A stretch of DNA of 64,000 nt from Andreprevotia chitinilytica DSM 18519 (GTDB lineage Bacteria; Pseudomonadota; Gammaproteobacteria; Burkholderiales; Chitinibacteraceae). The translations under genes and the position numbers were made by a program. The stretch covers positions 124,001 to 188,000 of the forward strand of contig NZ_JONM01000004.1 of NCBI RefSeq assembly GCF_000711875.1. Direction: 5' to 3'. The notes under the pieces are model-generated. The model searched no databases, had not been told where the DNA came from, and saw only the letters and a program-made list of their open reading frames with translations. Shown piece after piece: positions 25,317 through 32,853 of the stretch; position 1 is the stretch's first letter; every line of letters begins with the position of its first letter.

Positions 25317-25561
25317 GAGAACCATCTTGAATAAAGTCTTAGAGACTGTTCAAAGTCTCGCAAACTGCCAACTTGATGCGCCACAAGGTTTTACCTCCCC
25401 CTTTTCGAAGGGGGATTGAGGGGGATTTCGACGTCGGTAGATATTGAGATGCCGCAGAAATCCCCCCTAGCCCCCCTTCAAAAAGGGGGGATGGCAGCGT
25501 GACCCGTTGCCAAAAAAGACTTTGAACAAGCTCTTAGAAGCCGCCGGAGAACCATCTTGAA
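25317..25561. repeat. MITE-like element with imperfect terminal repeats, flanked by 15-bp direct repeats
   Basis: GAGAACCATCTTGAA occurs at 25317-25331 and again at 25547-25561. Inside lie inverted arms matching at 18 of 21 positions: CTTAGAGACTGTTCAAAGTCT (25338-25358) against the complement of 25517-25537. The centre (25395-25491) is copy 2 of the C-run/G-run palindrome seen at 801-884. No coding potential is visible. The right direct repeat contains the ribosome site and TTG start of the ABC exporter gene. I see nothing definable in 25055-25316. Confidence 0.6.
25395..25491. repeat. C-run/G-run palindromic repeat, copy 2
   Basis: It shares GATTGAGGGGGATTTCGACG and GATGCCGCAGAAATCCCCCC with copy 1, and in addition has a CCCCCTTTTCGAAGGGGG hairpin at its left end that copy 1 lacks. 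It is nested within the MITE-like element. Confidence 0.8.
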
Positions 25562-27437
25562 ATCCACCCTGTTCAACTGGTTTGAAAAACGGGTCCAGCC
25601 CTACCCTGACGCCCCGCCCGCGCAACCGCCCAAAGGCTTCTTCGCCTTCGTCTGGGCCGGCACCACAGGCATGCGCGGCCTGATCCTGGCCGTGGCCTTG
25701 CTGACTGCCGCCACGGGCGCATTCGAAGCCTTGCTGTACAGCATGATGAGCACGGTGGTGGATTGGCTGAGCAAGGTGCCGCCAGCGCAGCTATGGGCGC
25801 AGCAGCAGACCAATCTGCTGATCCTGGCCGCCGTTCTGCTGGCCAGCCCGCTCGTCGTCGCGTTGCAGTCCTTGTGCAAATACCAGGCGCTGTCGGGCAA
25901 CTTCCCGATGCGCCTGCGCTGGAATTTCCACCGCCATCTGCTCAACCAAAGCATGAGCTTCTATCAGGACGAATTCGCCGGTCGCGTCGCCGCCAAGGTG
26001 ATGCAGACCGCGCTGGCCGTGCGCGAAACGGTGATGATCCTGACCGACATCATGGTGTTCGTGCTGATCTACTTCGTCACCATGCTGGCCGTGGTCGGCC
26101 ACTTCGACCTGATCCTCGTCCTGCCTTTCCTCGGCTGGATGGTGCTGTACGGCGTGGCGGTCTGGTACTTCGTGCCGCGCCTGGGCAAAGCCGCCAGCGC
26201 GCAGGCGGATGCCCGCAGCCTGATGACCGGCCGCGTGACCGATGCCTATTCCAATATCGCCACCGTGAAGCTGTTCTCGCACGCCCAGCGCGAAGCCAGC
26301 TTCGCCAAGAGCGCGATGCAGGAATTCATGCAGACCGCCTACCGCCAGATGCGGCTGATCAGCGGCTTCGAGGTCGTCAATCACACGCTCAACATGTTGC
26401 TGATCGTCTGCACCACCGGCATGACGCTATGGCTGTGGAGCCGTGGCGAGGCCAGCATCGGCGCGGTCGCCGCCGCGACGGCGATGGCCTTGCGCCTGAA
26501 CGGCATGTCGCACTGGATCATGTGGGAAATGGCCAGCCTGTTCGAACAGGTCGGCACGGTGCAGGACGGCATCAGCACACTCTCCCGCCCGGTGGCCGTC
26601 ACCGATCGCAGCGACGCCAAGCCGCTTGAGGTCTCACGCGGCGAAATCCGCTTCGAGGACGTGCGCTTCACCTACGGCAGCCAGGATCGCAACAAGCAGC
26701 CGGTGGTAAACCACCTCAACCTCACCATCCGCCCCGGCGAGAAGGTCGGGCTGGTCGGCCGCTCCGGCGCGGGCAAATCCACGCTGGTCAATCTGCTACT
26801 GCGTTTTTACGACGTGGAACAAGGCCGCATCCTGATCGACGGGCAGAACATCGCCGACATCACCCAGAACAGCCTGCGCGCGCAGGTGGGCATGGTCACG
26901 CAAGATACATCGCTACTGCACCGCTCCGTGCGCGACAACGTGCTCTACGGCCGGCCGGATGCTGCGGAGGACGCCATGATCGCCGCCACCCGCCGCGCCG
27001 AAGCGTACGACTTCATCCAATCGCTCACCGACCCCAAAGGCCGCAGCGCCTTCGATGCCCACGTCGGCGAGCGCGGCGTGAAGCTCTCCGGCGGGCAACG
27101 CCAACGCATCGCCATCGCCCGCGTGATGCTCAAGGACGCGCCGATCCTGTTGCTGGACGAAGCCACCAGCGCGCTCGATTCGGAAGTGGAAGCCGCCATT
27201 CAGGGCAGCCTGTATCGCTTGATGGAAGGCAAAACCGTCGTCGCCATCGCCCACCGCCTCTCCACCATCGCCGCGATGGATCGGCTGATCGTGCTGGACA
27301 AGGGCGTGATCGTGGAGGAAGGCAGCCATGCCGAGCTGCTGGCACACGGCGGCTTGTATGCGCGCCTGTGGGCGCATCAGAGCGGCGGTTTTCTGGGGGA
27401 AGAGGCGGAGGATGGTTCGGTGGTGGTGCCGGCTTGA
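25557..27437 (+). CDS. ABC exporter (fused membrane and ATPase domains)
   Basis: 626 residues. The membrane domain spans roughly 40-340 with six hydrophobic segments; the nucleotide-binding domain follows with Walker A GRSGAGKST, signature LSGGQRQR, Walker B ILLLDEATSALDS and the switch His in VVAIAHRLSTI. The type is MsbA/MdlB-like. Substrate unknown. It starts at TTG (25557): the GGAGA site and the N-terminal WFEKRVQPYP-QPPKGFFAF, which I recognise as usual in this subgroup, support it, and the next ATG is 40 codons in. The start lies inside a 15-bp direct repeat created or carried by the element upstream. Confidence 0.9.
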   Translation: MKSTLFNWFEKRVQPYPDAPPAQPPKGFFAFVWAGTTGMRGLILAVALLTAATGAFEALLYSMMSTVVDWLSKVPPAQLWAQQQTNLLILAAVLLASPLVVALQSLCKYQALSGNFPMRLRWNFHRHLLNQSMSFYQDEFAGRVAAKVMQTALAVRETVMILTDIMVFVLIYFVTMLAVVGHFDLILVLPFLGWMVLYGVAVWYFVPRLGKAASAQADARSLMTGRVTDAYSNIATVKLFSHAQREASFAKSAMQEFMQTAYRQMRLISGFEVVNHTLNMLLIVCTTGMTLWLWSRGEASIGAVAAATAMALRLNGMSHWIMWEMASLFEQVGTVQDGISTLSRPVAVTDRSDAKPLEVSRGEIRFEDVRFTYGSQDRNKQPVVNHLNLTIRPGEKVGLVGRSGAGKSTLVNLLLRFYDVEQGRILIDGQNIADITQNSLRAQVGMVTQDTSLLHRSVRDNVLYGRPDAAEDAMIAATRRAEAYDFIQSLTDPKGRSAFDAHVGERGVKLSGGQRQRIAIARVMLKDAPILLLDEATSALDSEVEAAIQGSLYRLMEGKTVVAIAHRLSTIAAMDRLIVLDKGVIVEEGSHAELLAHGGLYARLWAHQSGGFLGEEAEDGSVVVPA

Positions 27438-27450
27438 TCGGATAGAGGCA

Positions 27451-27624
27451 AAACCCGAATCTTGAACCACAGAGGGCACAGAGAAAGGCAAGACGTGAGG
27501 TTTTTGTAGGAGCGAGCTTGCTCGCGATTGCATCGTCGATTGATGCGCGCCATCGCGAGCAAGCTCGCTCCTACATAAGACGATGCCTTTCTCTGTGCCC
27601 TCTGTGGTTCAAGATTTGGGGTTT
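27451..27624. repeat. Composite palindrome: 30-bp ACCACAGAG arms enclosing a REP-like pair (copy 3)
   Basis: The outer arm 27461-27490 (starts CTTGAACCACAGAGGGCAC) has an exact complement at 27584-27613, a 30-bp perfect inverted repeat. Nested inside, at 27506-27574, is the 69-bp GTAGGAGCGAGC pair. The right arm runs into the last codon of the convergent nucleosidase gene, so the whole intergenic region is one nested palindrome. Confidence 0.9.
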
Positions 27625-28225
27625 ATTGTCTTTGCGCCAGCAGGAAATCGATCAAGGTATCCACGCCCTGCGTGAGATTACGGATCGAGGTTTCGAAATC
27701 CCAATCGTCGTGTTCCAGCTTCACGTCATTGGAAATCGACCGCACTTCATAGAAGCGCTGCCCGGCCTGCAGGCAGGCGTGGAAGAACGCCGCGCCTTCC
27801 ATGTTTTCCACATCCACGCCCTCCGTCGCCACGAACGGGGCAATGGCAGCATTCATCGAATTGCTGTGCGCCAAGGGCAGCGGCGGCTTGGCCGGAAGGT
27901 GCGGGCAATGCAATTCCGCACTCACTTCAAAATCCATATCCAGATCGAGCTTGGAAAGATGGCGGAAACCAGCCGGCGTGAAGAAGCCCAAGTCCGCCTC
28001 GCGTTCGCTCGCCACCAGCACGGTATCGCCGATCTTGAAACGGGAGCCCGGATACACGCCCGCAATCCCGGCCATGATCAGCACATCCGGTTTGCGCTCG
28101 TGGATCACCCTGCCAGTCGCATAGGCCGCCGATGTCAGCCCGACGCCGCAAAACGCGACCTCCGCCGCTGGATGATTGAAGTACTGCGCTTCGGTCTTGG
28201 TGGGGAAGAGGACGATGATTTTCAT
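27623..28225 (-). CDS. Nucleosidase of the MTA/SAH-futalosine hydrolase fold
   Basis: 200 residues of the PNP_UDP_1 fold. The glycine loop AFCGVGLTSAAYATG and the purine/ribose-binding VDVENMEGAAFFHAC (compare the common MEMEGAA) are clear, as is IMAGIAGVYP. It is shorter than typical MTA/SAH nucleosidase (about 230) and closer to futalosine-hydrolase-like proteins. Which nucleoside it splits cannot be told here. Its last codons overlap the composite palindrome. Confidence 0.75.
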   Translation of the reverse strand: MKIIVLFPTKTEAQYFNHPAAEVAFCGVGLTSAAYATGRVIHERKPDVLIMAGIAGVYPGSRFKIGDTVLVASEREADLGFFTPAGFRHLSKLDLDMDFEVSAELHCPHLPAKPPLPLAHSNSMNAAIAPFVATEGVDVENMEGAAFFHACLQAGQRFYEVRSISNDVKLEHDDWDFETSIRNLTQGVDTLIDFLLAQRQ

Positions 28226-28310
28226 GGGCGTGGAATGGAGGCGGCAAAGTCGCCATTCTAGCCATAGGGCGGCAAGGCCAAGCGTCTCAGAAGCTATTCA
28301 CGATCTTTTG

Positions 28311-28416
28311 TCCCCTCGCCCACTTGTGGGAGAGGGTTAGGAAGAGGGTACTAAAAAGGACATTGCCTTGGCATGCCCCTCACCCCCGGCCCCTCTCCCA
28401 CAAGTGGGCGAGGGGA
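28311..28416. repeat. CCCTCGCCCACTTGTGGG palindromic repeat
   Basis: Arms at 28311-28336 and 28391-28416 are exact 26-bp complements (core CGCCCACTTGTGGGAGAGGG), spaced by 54 bases that include an inner CCTTGGCATG stretch. The right half shares CCCTCACCCCCGGCCCCTCT with the element at 5298. It fills most of the gap between the nucleosidase and DUF1289 genes. Confidence 0.85.
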
Positions 28417-28449
28417 GAAAGGTGGCCGGCAAGAGATCGTGATCGGCCC

Positions 28450-28806
28450 TCAGGAACCAGATGCCTGCAGTTGCAGGCGCAAGCAGGTCGGGCAAAGGCA
28501 ATCGCCCGCGCCGGAAATCGGCAACTCATGCGGCAAATCAGCGCACCAACATCCACCTGCTTCGCCGCCCGTCCCGCAACTGAACGATGACCCGCAACGC
28601 GAGCAAGCCTTGGCTTTAACGACCATCGGCAATGCCAGCAGCCGCTGCCACACCGCGAATTTCCCCGCCTCGCTCATCTGCGACCACGCGGCAATCTCGT
28701 CGATGGTGCGTCGGCAGCCGGTGCAGGTTTGCCCGGCATCGAGCGCACATTGGCCGATACAGGGCGACGGCACCGGTGTGGGTGGATCGGAATTGAAATG
28801 AGTCAT
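28450..28806 (-). CDS. DUF1289 / cysteine-rich CWC domain protein
   Basis: 118 residues. Residues 10-50 are a DUF1289 (SPCIGQCALDAGQTCTGCRR, then TIDEIAAW), a small cysteine motif probably binding a metal. The C-terminal half is the cysteine-rich CWC type: CSRCGSSFSCG, GGCWCADLP, CLCPTCL. Fusion of the two in one protein is known in proteobacteria. Neither domain has an established function. Starts at 28806 or 28821 are both possible and neither has a strong ribosome site. Confidence 0.78.
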   Translation of the reverse strand: MTHFNSDPPTPVPSPCIGQCALDAGQTCTGCRRTIDEIAAWSQMSEAGKFAVWQRLLALPMVVKAKACSRCGSSFSCGTGGEAGGCWCADLPHELPISGAGDCLCPTCLRLQLQASGS

Positions 28807-28867
28807 GAAGGATTGAGGCATGAGCGCGGGGCGAATCCCATCTTGCCAGAGTCTGCGCTGTATCAAA

Positions 28868-28896
28868 AAAAGGCCTCGCCTGACGGCGAAGCCTTT
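28868..28896 (-). terminator. Terminator of the FrnE-like gene
   Basis: The hairpin AAAGGCTTCGCC / GGCGAGGCCTTT (one mismatch) is followed on the minus strand by TTTTTGATA, about 45 bases past the stop at 28941. Confidence 0.75.
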
Positions 28897-28940
28897 TCTG
28901 TAATCGAGATGACTGATTCCCGGATACCTAGGTCATTCAC

Positions 28941-29600
28941 TCAAGACTCGGCCTGACCGGCAATCTGCCGCAATGCATTGGCAAACACCTCGGGCGGCTG
29001 GCCACCGGAAATCAGGTACTGATCATTGATGATCACCGCCGGCACCGATGAAATGCCCTGCTGCTGATAGAAGTACTCCTGCTCACGCACTTCGGCCGCG
29101 TAACGGTCGCTCGCCAGAATCGCGTGCGCCTCATCAGCATCCAACCCCACCGACTGTGCCACCGCCACCAAGGTCGGGTGATCGCTCGGGTTCTGGCCGT
29201 GGCTGAAATAGGCCGCAAGCAGCGCCTGTTTCAGCGCCAATTGCTTGTCGTCACCCAACTCACCCGCCCAATGCAGCAAGCGATGCGCATCGAAAGTGTT
29301 GTAGATGCGGCTGCGCTGGCCCATGTCGAACGTGAAACCCAACGCCGCGCCGCGTTGGCGAATCGATTCCTGACTCTGCTTGAGCTGTTCATTGCTCATG
29401 CCGTACTTGCCGATCAGATGCTCGGCAATATCCTGCCCCTCTGCGCCCATCTGCGGATTCAGCTCGAATGGATGGAAGTGCAGCGATACGGCGACCTCGT
29501 CGCTTACCTGGGCTGCCGCTTTTTGCAGCGACTGCAGGCCAATGGCGCACCACGGGCAGGAGACGTCGGAAACGAAATCGATTTTTAGCGTGGTGGTCAT
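28941..29600 (-). CDS. DsbA-family oxidoreductase, FrnE-like
   Basis: 219 residues. The thioredoxin-like fold has the active site DVSCPWCAIG (CPWC) near residue 15, a helical insertion (GFTFDMGQRSRIYNTFDAHR) and the cis-proline GISSVPAVIIN. This matches the cytoplasmic FrnE/YwbO group rather than periplasmic DsbA, and no signal peptide is present from the ATG at 29600. An upstream in-frame start at 29657 would add a 19-residue Ala-rich leader. The reaction is probably thiol-disulfide exchange or isomerisation. Confidence 0.88.
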   Translation of the reverse strand: MTTTLKIDFVSDVSCPWCAIGLQSLQKAAAQVSDEVAVSLHFHPFELNPQMGAEGQDIAEHLIGKYGMSNEQLKQSQESIRQRGAALGFTFDMGQRSRIYNTFDAHRLLHWAGELGDDKQLALKQALLAAYFSHGQNPSDHPTLVAVAQSVGLDADEAHAILASDRYAAEVREQEYFYQQQGISSVPAVIINDQYLISGGQPPEVFANALRQIAGQAES

Positions 29601-29684
29601 GGCTGTGCTCGGTGCAAACGAGGCTGCCGGAGTGGCGGCCTGCAATGTATGGAACATTTGGCCGAGTGGGGCGGATTCAACTCA

Positions 29685-30092
29685 CTAAGCGGACCGATCA
29701 ACAGCAGCCAGCCGCAGCGCGGTGCATTCGGCAATCGACTGAAAATCCCGATCCTTGGTGAGCAGCGTTATTTGATCTCGCAAACAAAGCTGGGCGATCA
29801 GGCAATCGATCGTCGAGCGAATGGTAAAACCCTTGCTGCGACACAGCCGGTAGATGCGGGCGGCTGCCACATAGTCCGCATGCTGCGGTTCCAGCAACCG
29901 ATCAAATGCATCAAGCAGATTGGCAATACGCTCGGCCTGCGCGTCAGTTTTGAGACCCAAAAGGATTTCGGTCAGCACCACACCCGGCACGACAATACGC
30001 TCGCCATCTGCAATGGCGGCGGCCAAACGATCTGCAGCAGGTGATTCATAACCGTTGAGAAAATCGATCCAGACACAGGTATCAACCAGCAT
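29685..30092 (-). CDS. vapC: VapC PIN-domain toxin (second pair)
   Basis: 135 residues. PIN residues are intact: the Asp of MLVDTCVWIDFL, the Glu of VVLTEILLGL, the Asp of STIDCLIAQL and the Asp of LLTKDRDFQSI. It overlaps the antitoxin gene by 11 bases. It is unrelated at close range to the first VapC in the window (different spacing and length), so the two pairs are independent acquisitions rather than a duplication. Confidence 0.9.
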   Translation of the reverse strand: MLVDTCVWIDFLNGYESPAADRLAAAIADGERIVVPGVVLTEILLGLKTDAQAERIANLLDAFDRLLEPQHADYVAAARIYRLCRSKGFTIRSTIDCLIAQLCLRDQITLLTKDRDFQSIAECTALRLAAVDRSA

Positions 30093-30294
30093 CGTCAGCT
30101 GCCCGGTTGCTGCGCAACTGTTCTAAATCACCCTGCCACTGCACCTTGCCGCGCAAGGCGAGCAACTGTTGGCGTTTCAGGGTTTTGGCGAAGTCTGCCA
30201 GGGCAGCGTGAATCGCCGCTTTCTTGGTCGGGAACTGACCAAGCGCAATGACCTGCGCGAGCAAATCATCATCCAGTTCGACATGGGTTCTCAT
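30082..30294 (-). CDS. vapB: VapB-type antitoxin (second pair)
   Basis: 70 residues. MRTHVELDDDLLAQVIALGQ and PTKKAAIHAALADFAKTLKR form the ribbon-helix-helix of the VapB family, with LLALRGKVQWQGDLEQLR as the toxin-binding tail (the G-x-V/I-x-W element is usual). The start at 30294 has GGAT at spacing seven; 30303 is an alternative. Two repeated TATGTGCAT sites upstream could be its operator. Confidence 0.87.
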   Translation of the reverse strand: MRTHVELDDDLLAQVIALGQFPTKKAAIHAALADFAKTLKRQQLLALRGKVQWQGDLEQLRSNRAADDAG

Positions 30295-30315
30295 GGGATT
30301 CATCCAATCAAATTC

Positions 30316-30347
30316 ATGCACATAGATTGCCATTATTTATGCACATA
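30316..30347. promoter_or_regulatory. Candidate VapBC operator, two ATGCACATA repeats
   Basis: ATGCACATA occurs at 30316-30324 and 30339-30347, 23 bases centre to centre, about two helical turns. The second is part of the palindrome TATGCACATA. Position immediately upstream of vapB fits autoregulation by the VapBC complex. Confidence 0.5.
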
Positions 30348-30547
30348 AAAAATCAGATTTTTCTGCTGAGATCAACAAATTGAGGATGACTGAAATAGAA
30401 CGAACTGCTCCCGCTCCCTCTACCCGTCACTGTGCCTGCAATTTGATTACCCGATCCTTCATATTCTTGCCAGCTTCCGATATGAACTCACGCTAGAATC
30501 CTGACCACCCCAACCAGAACCGCCCCGATCCCAACGGGCATCCCGGA

Positions 30548-32212
30548 TTGATCACCTTGCTCAACAAGAAAAAATGGATTGCCGCCGCCACGCTGCTTGC
30601 TGTCGCCGGTGCAGGCGGCTTGTGGTGGCACTGGCGGCCCCATGCGCTGCCGCCGAAGCTCGACACCCCCATCGTCAGCCTGCCATCCGACCTGACCGCC
30701 CCCGATGCGGTGATTGCCACGCCCAGCCTTGCCGAATTGCCACGTGCGCTGCTGGCAGTACCCTTCGCCAAGAAGGTGCTGACCGAGGATATGGTCGATT
30801 ACTACGAGCACCACCCGGACAAGCTGGCGCTGGAAGGCAGCCTGCGCCGCATCGCGTTCGAACACGAGCTGACGCTGCAAGACCGCCTGCTGCAGCATCT
30901 GCTGGATAAACCGGCTGAGTTGGCACTGTGGAAAAGCCCGGATGGCAAGCTGCGGCATTGGGTCATCCGCATGCAGCGTGACGGGCTGGACGCCATGCTG
31001 GGCTGGGTCGCCAAGGCGGCGGCCAGCGATCGCCAGTTGAGCGAGGATGGCACCCTGCGCGTTGGCTCCGACACCGTACCGCTCTACAAGGTGGCCTACG
31101 GTGCGGACGAAACGCTGTGGTTTGCCGCGCATGGCCAGCAACTGCTGGTGCTGTCCGACAAGGACATGCTGGCGGGCGACCATCTCGGCCCGGCCAAGAA
31201 ATGGACCGGCGTGTTCGGCAAATTGCTGGCCGATGGCAGCAACCCGCTGTTGCAGCATTACGGCATTCAGGCCGCCCAAGAGGGCCATGCCATGGTGCTG
31301 GGCGCACGCTACCTGTCCTTTGGTTATCAGCAGCTGTTCCCCAGCTTGCGGGCCGTACGTCTGGACGTGAACCAGAGCAGTTGGTTTACCCACGTGCTGA
31401 TCGCCGGCCCGACGGCAGGCCAGACCCAATGGAATGCCGCGCCGTTGCTGGCCGCCGCCCCGGAGGGCGCCGCGCTGTGCCTGTCCGCCCCGGTGGAGTG
31501 GAGCAAGCTTGCCAAGACCAGCGAGGCCGCCGACGTGAAAGCCGGCTGGTTGAAGCAACTGGAACCGGCGGCAGCCATCTGCTGGTATGCCGACACCTCC
31601 CTTTACAGCCCGCTCCTGCTCGCCCGCACGCACGACCCGCAAGGCTTCGCCAAGCACGCTGCGACCTTGTTCGACTGGCTGATCGGCGTGCGTGAAGCCG
31701 GGGTCGATACCGACGAGCGCAAGTTGCCAGTCCGCCGCAGTGACAAGAATGGTGTGTTGTTGCTGCAACGTGCCGTGAGTGCCGACGACGGCGAGCTGCC
31801 CGTCACCAGCGAAGCGCACAAGCAGGCGTTTGGCCGCGTCGAACGCTACTTCGACGTCAGCATGGCGCAGGCTGGGCCGAGCATCGTGTTCTCGCCCAGC
31901 GCCAAGCTGGTGGAAACCGCGCTGTCAGTCCAGGCGAAAAGCTGGCCCGCGCTGGCCGATAAACTCGATCACGACGCAGCGCTCCAAGGCTACATCGCCC
32001 CCGCCGCCCTATCGGCCCTGCTGGAAAAAGCCACCGTCGCCACGCTGCCCGGCAAGCAGGAATCGCTGCTGCGACAAGCCGCCGTCAACTACCTGCTGCC
32101 CCATGTGAAGGCGCTGGGCGAGTTCGACCCGGTAGCGCTGAGCCTCGCCCCATCCAGCGACAAGCGCCAGGACCAGCACTGGGAACAACTACAATGGCGT
32201 AGCGCGAAATGA
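30548..32212 (+). CDS. yfaA: DUF2138 protein of the alpha-2-macroglobulin operon
   Basis: 554 residues (E. coli YfaA is about 560). One N-terminal membrane anchor ([20 protein letters not shown]) and a large periplasmic part. Opening motifs [20 protein letters not shown] and [20 protein letters not shown] are typical of DUF2138. It is first in the operon and its stop overlaps the yfaT start by four bases. The product is thought to form part of an inner-membrane complex with the macroglobulin (compare MagA-F of Pseudomonas aeruginosa). No ATG is available at the start; TTG at 30548, or at 30557, must be used. Confidence 0.88.
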   Translation: MITLLNKKKWIAAATLLAVAGAGGLWWHWRPHALPPKLDTPIVSLPSDLTAPDAVIATPSLAELPRALLAVPFAKKVLTEDMVDYYEHHPDKLALEGSLRRIAFEHELTLQDRLLQHLLDKPAELALWKSPDGKLRHWVIRMQRDGLDAMLGWVAKAAASDRQLSEDGTLRVGSDTVPLYKVAYGADETLWFAAHGQQLLVLSDKDMLAGDHLGPAKKWTGVFGKLLADGSNPLLQHYGIQAAQEGHAMVLGARYLSFGYQQLFPSLRAVRLDVNQSSWFTHVLIAGPTAGQTQWNAAPLLAAAPEGAALCLSAPVEWSKLAKTSEAADVKAGWLKQLEPAAAICWYADTSLYSPLLLARTHDPQGFAKHAATLFDWLIGVREAGVDTDERKLPVRRSDKNGVLLLQRAVSADDGELPVTSEAHKQAFGRVERYFDVSMAQAGPSIVFSPSAKLVETALSVQAKSWPALADKLDHDAALQGYIAPAALSALLEKATVATLPGKQESLLRQAAVNYLLPHVKALGEFDPVALSLAPSSDKRQDQHWEQLQWRSAK

Positions 32213-32847
32213 AGCGACGCCTTGCCTTGCTTAGCCTGCTGACTGCGCTGTGCCTGCCCGCCGTTCACGCAGCAGATGCGGAGCTGGATGCCACGCAAGC
32301 CCACGCCTTCCGCGCCTGGTTCGTTCGCCTCGTCAGCGAGCAATTGCGTCAGGGGCCAACGCCGCGCTGGCAGCAACGTGATTGCGCCGGTCTGGTGCGC
32401 TTCGCCGTGGCCGAAGCGCTGCGTGAACACGATGCCCGCTGGCGCAAGCAAAACGGCATCGGCCTCGCCAACCTGCCACCGGAAGTCGAACTCTCGTCCG
32501 GCCAGCGCCAAGCACTGCGTCACAACTGGGTCGGTAGCGATGCCAAACGCTCGGCCTATGTGCCGGCGTTTGCGCTGATCCAGCACAACAGCCAGCTGGT
32601 CTCGCGCGACATCAATCAGGCCCAGCCGGGTGATCTGCTGTTCTTCGATCAAGGCGACGACCAGCATCTGATGGTGTGGACCGGCCGCTACATCGCCTAC
32701 CACACCGGCACGGTCACGCCCAAAGACAACGGCATGCGCGCCGTGCGGGTCGATCAGTTGATGAACTGGCAAGACAGCCGCTGGCGGCCCAGCAGCGACA
32801 ACCCCAACTTCGCCGGCATCTATCGCCTGGCGTTTCTGCCCGCCTGA
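32209..32847 (+). CDS. yfaT: DUF1175 protein, NlpC/P60-like, macroglobulin operon
   Basis: 212 residues with a signal peptide ending at VHA. The fold looks like NlpC/P60: Cys59 in [12 protein letters not shown], then [17 protein letters not shown] with His153, then YIAYHTGT with His165, spaced like the Cys-His-His triad. If active it would be a periplasmic peptidase or amidase; this is inference from motif order. It sits between yfaA (four-base overlap) and yfaS (six-base gap). Confidence 0.87.
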   Translation: MKRRLALLSLLTALCLPAVHAADAELDATQAHAFRAWFVRLVSEQLRQGPTPRWQQRDCAGLVRFAVAEALREHDARWRKQNGIGLANLPPEVELSSGQRQALRHNWVGSDAKRSAYVPAFALIQHNSQLVSRDINQAQPGDLLFFDQGDDQHLMVWTGRYIAYHTGTVTPKDNGMRAVRVDQLMNWQDSRWRPSSDNPNFAGIYRLAFLPA

Positions 32848-32853
32848 TCCGCC

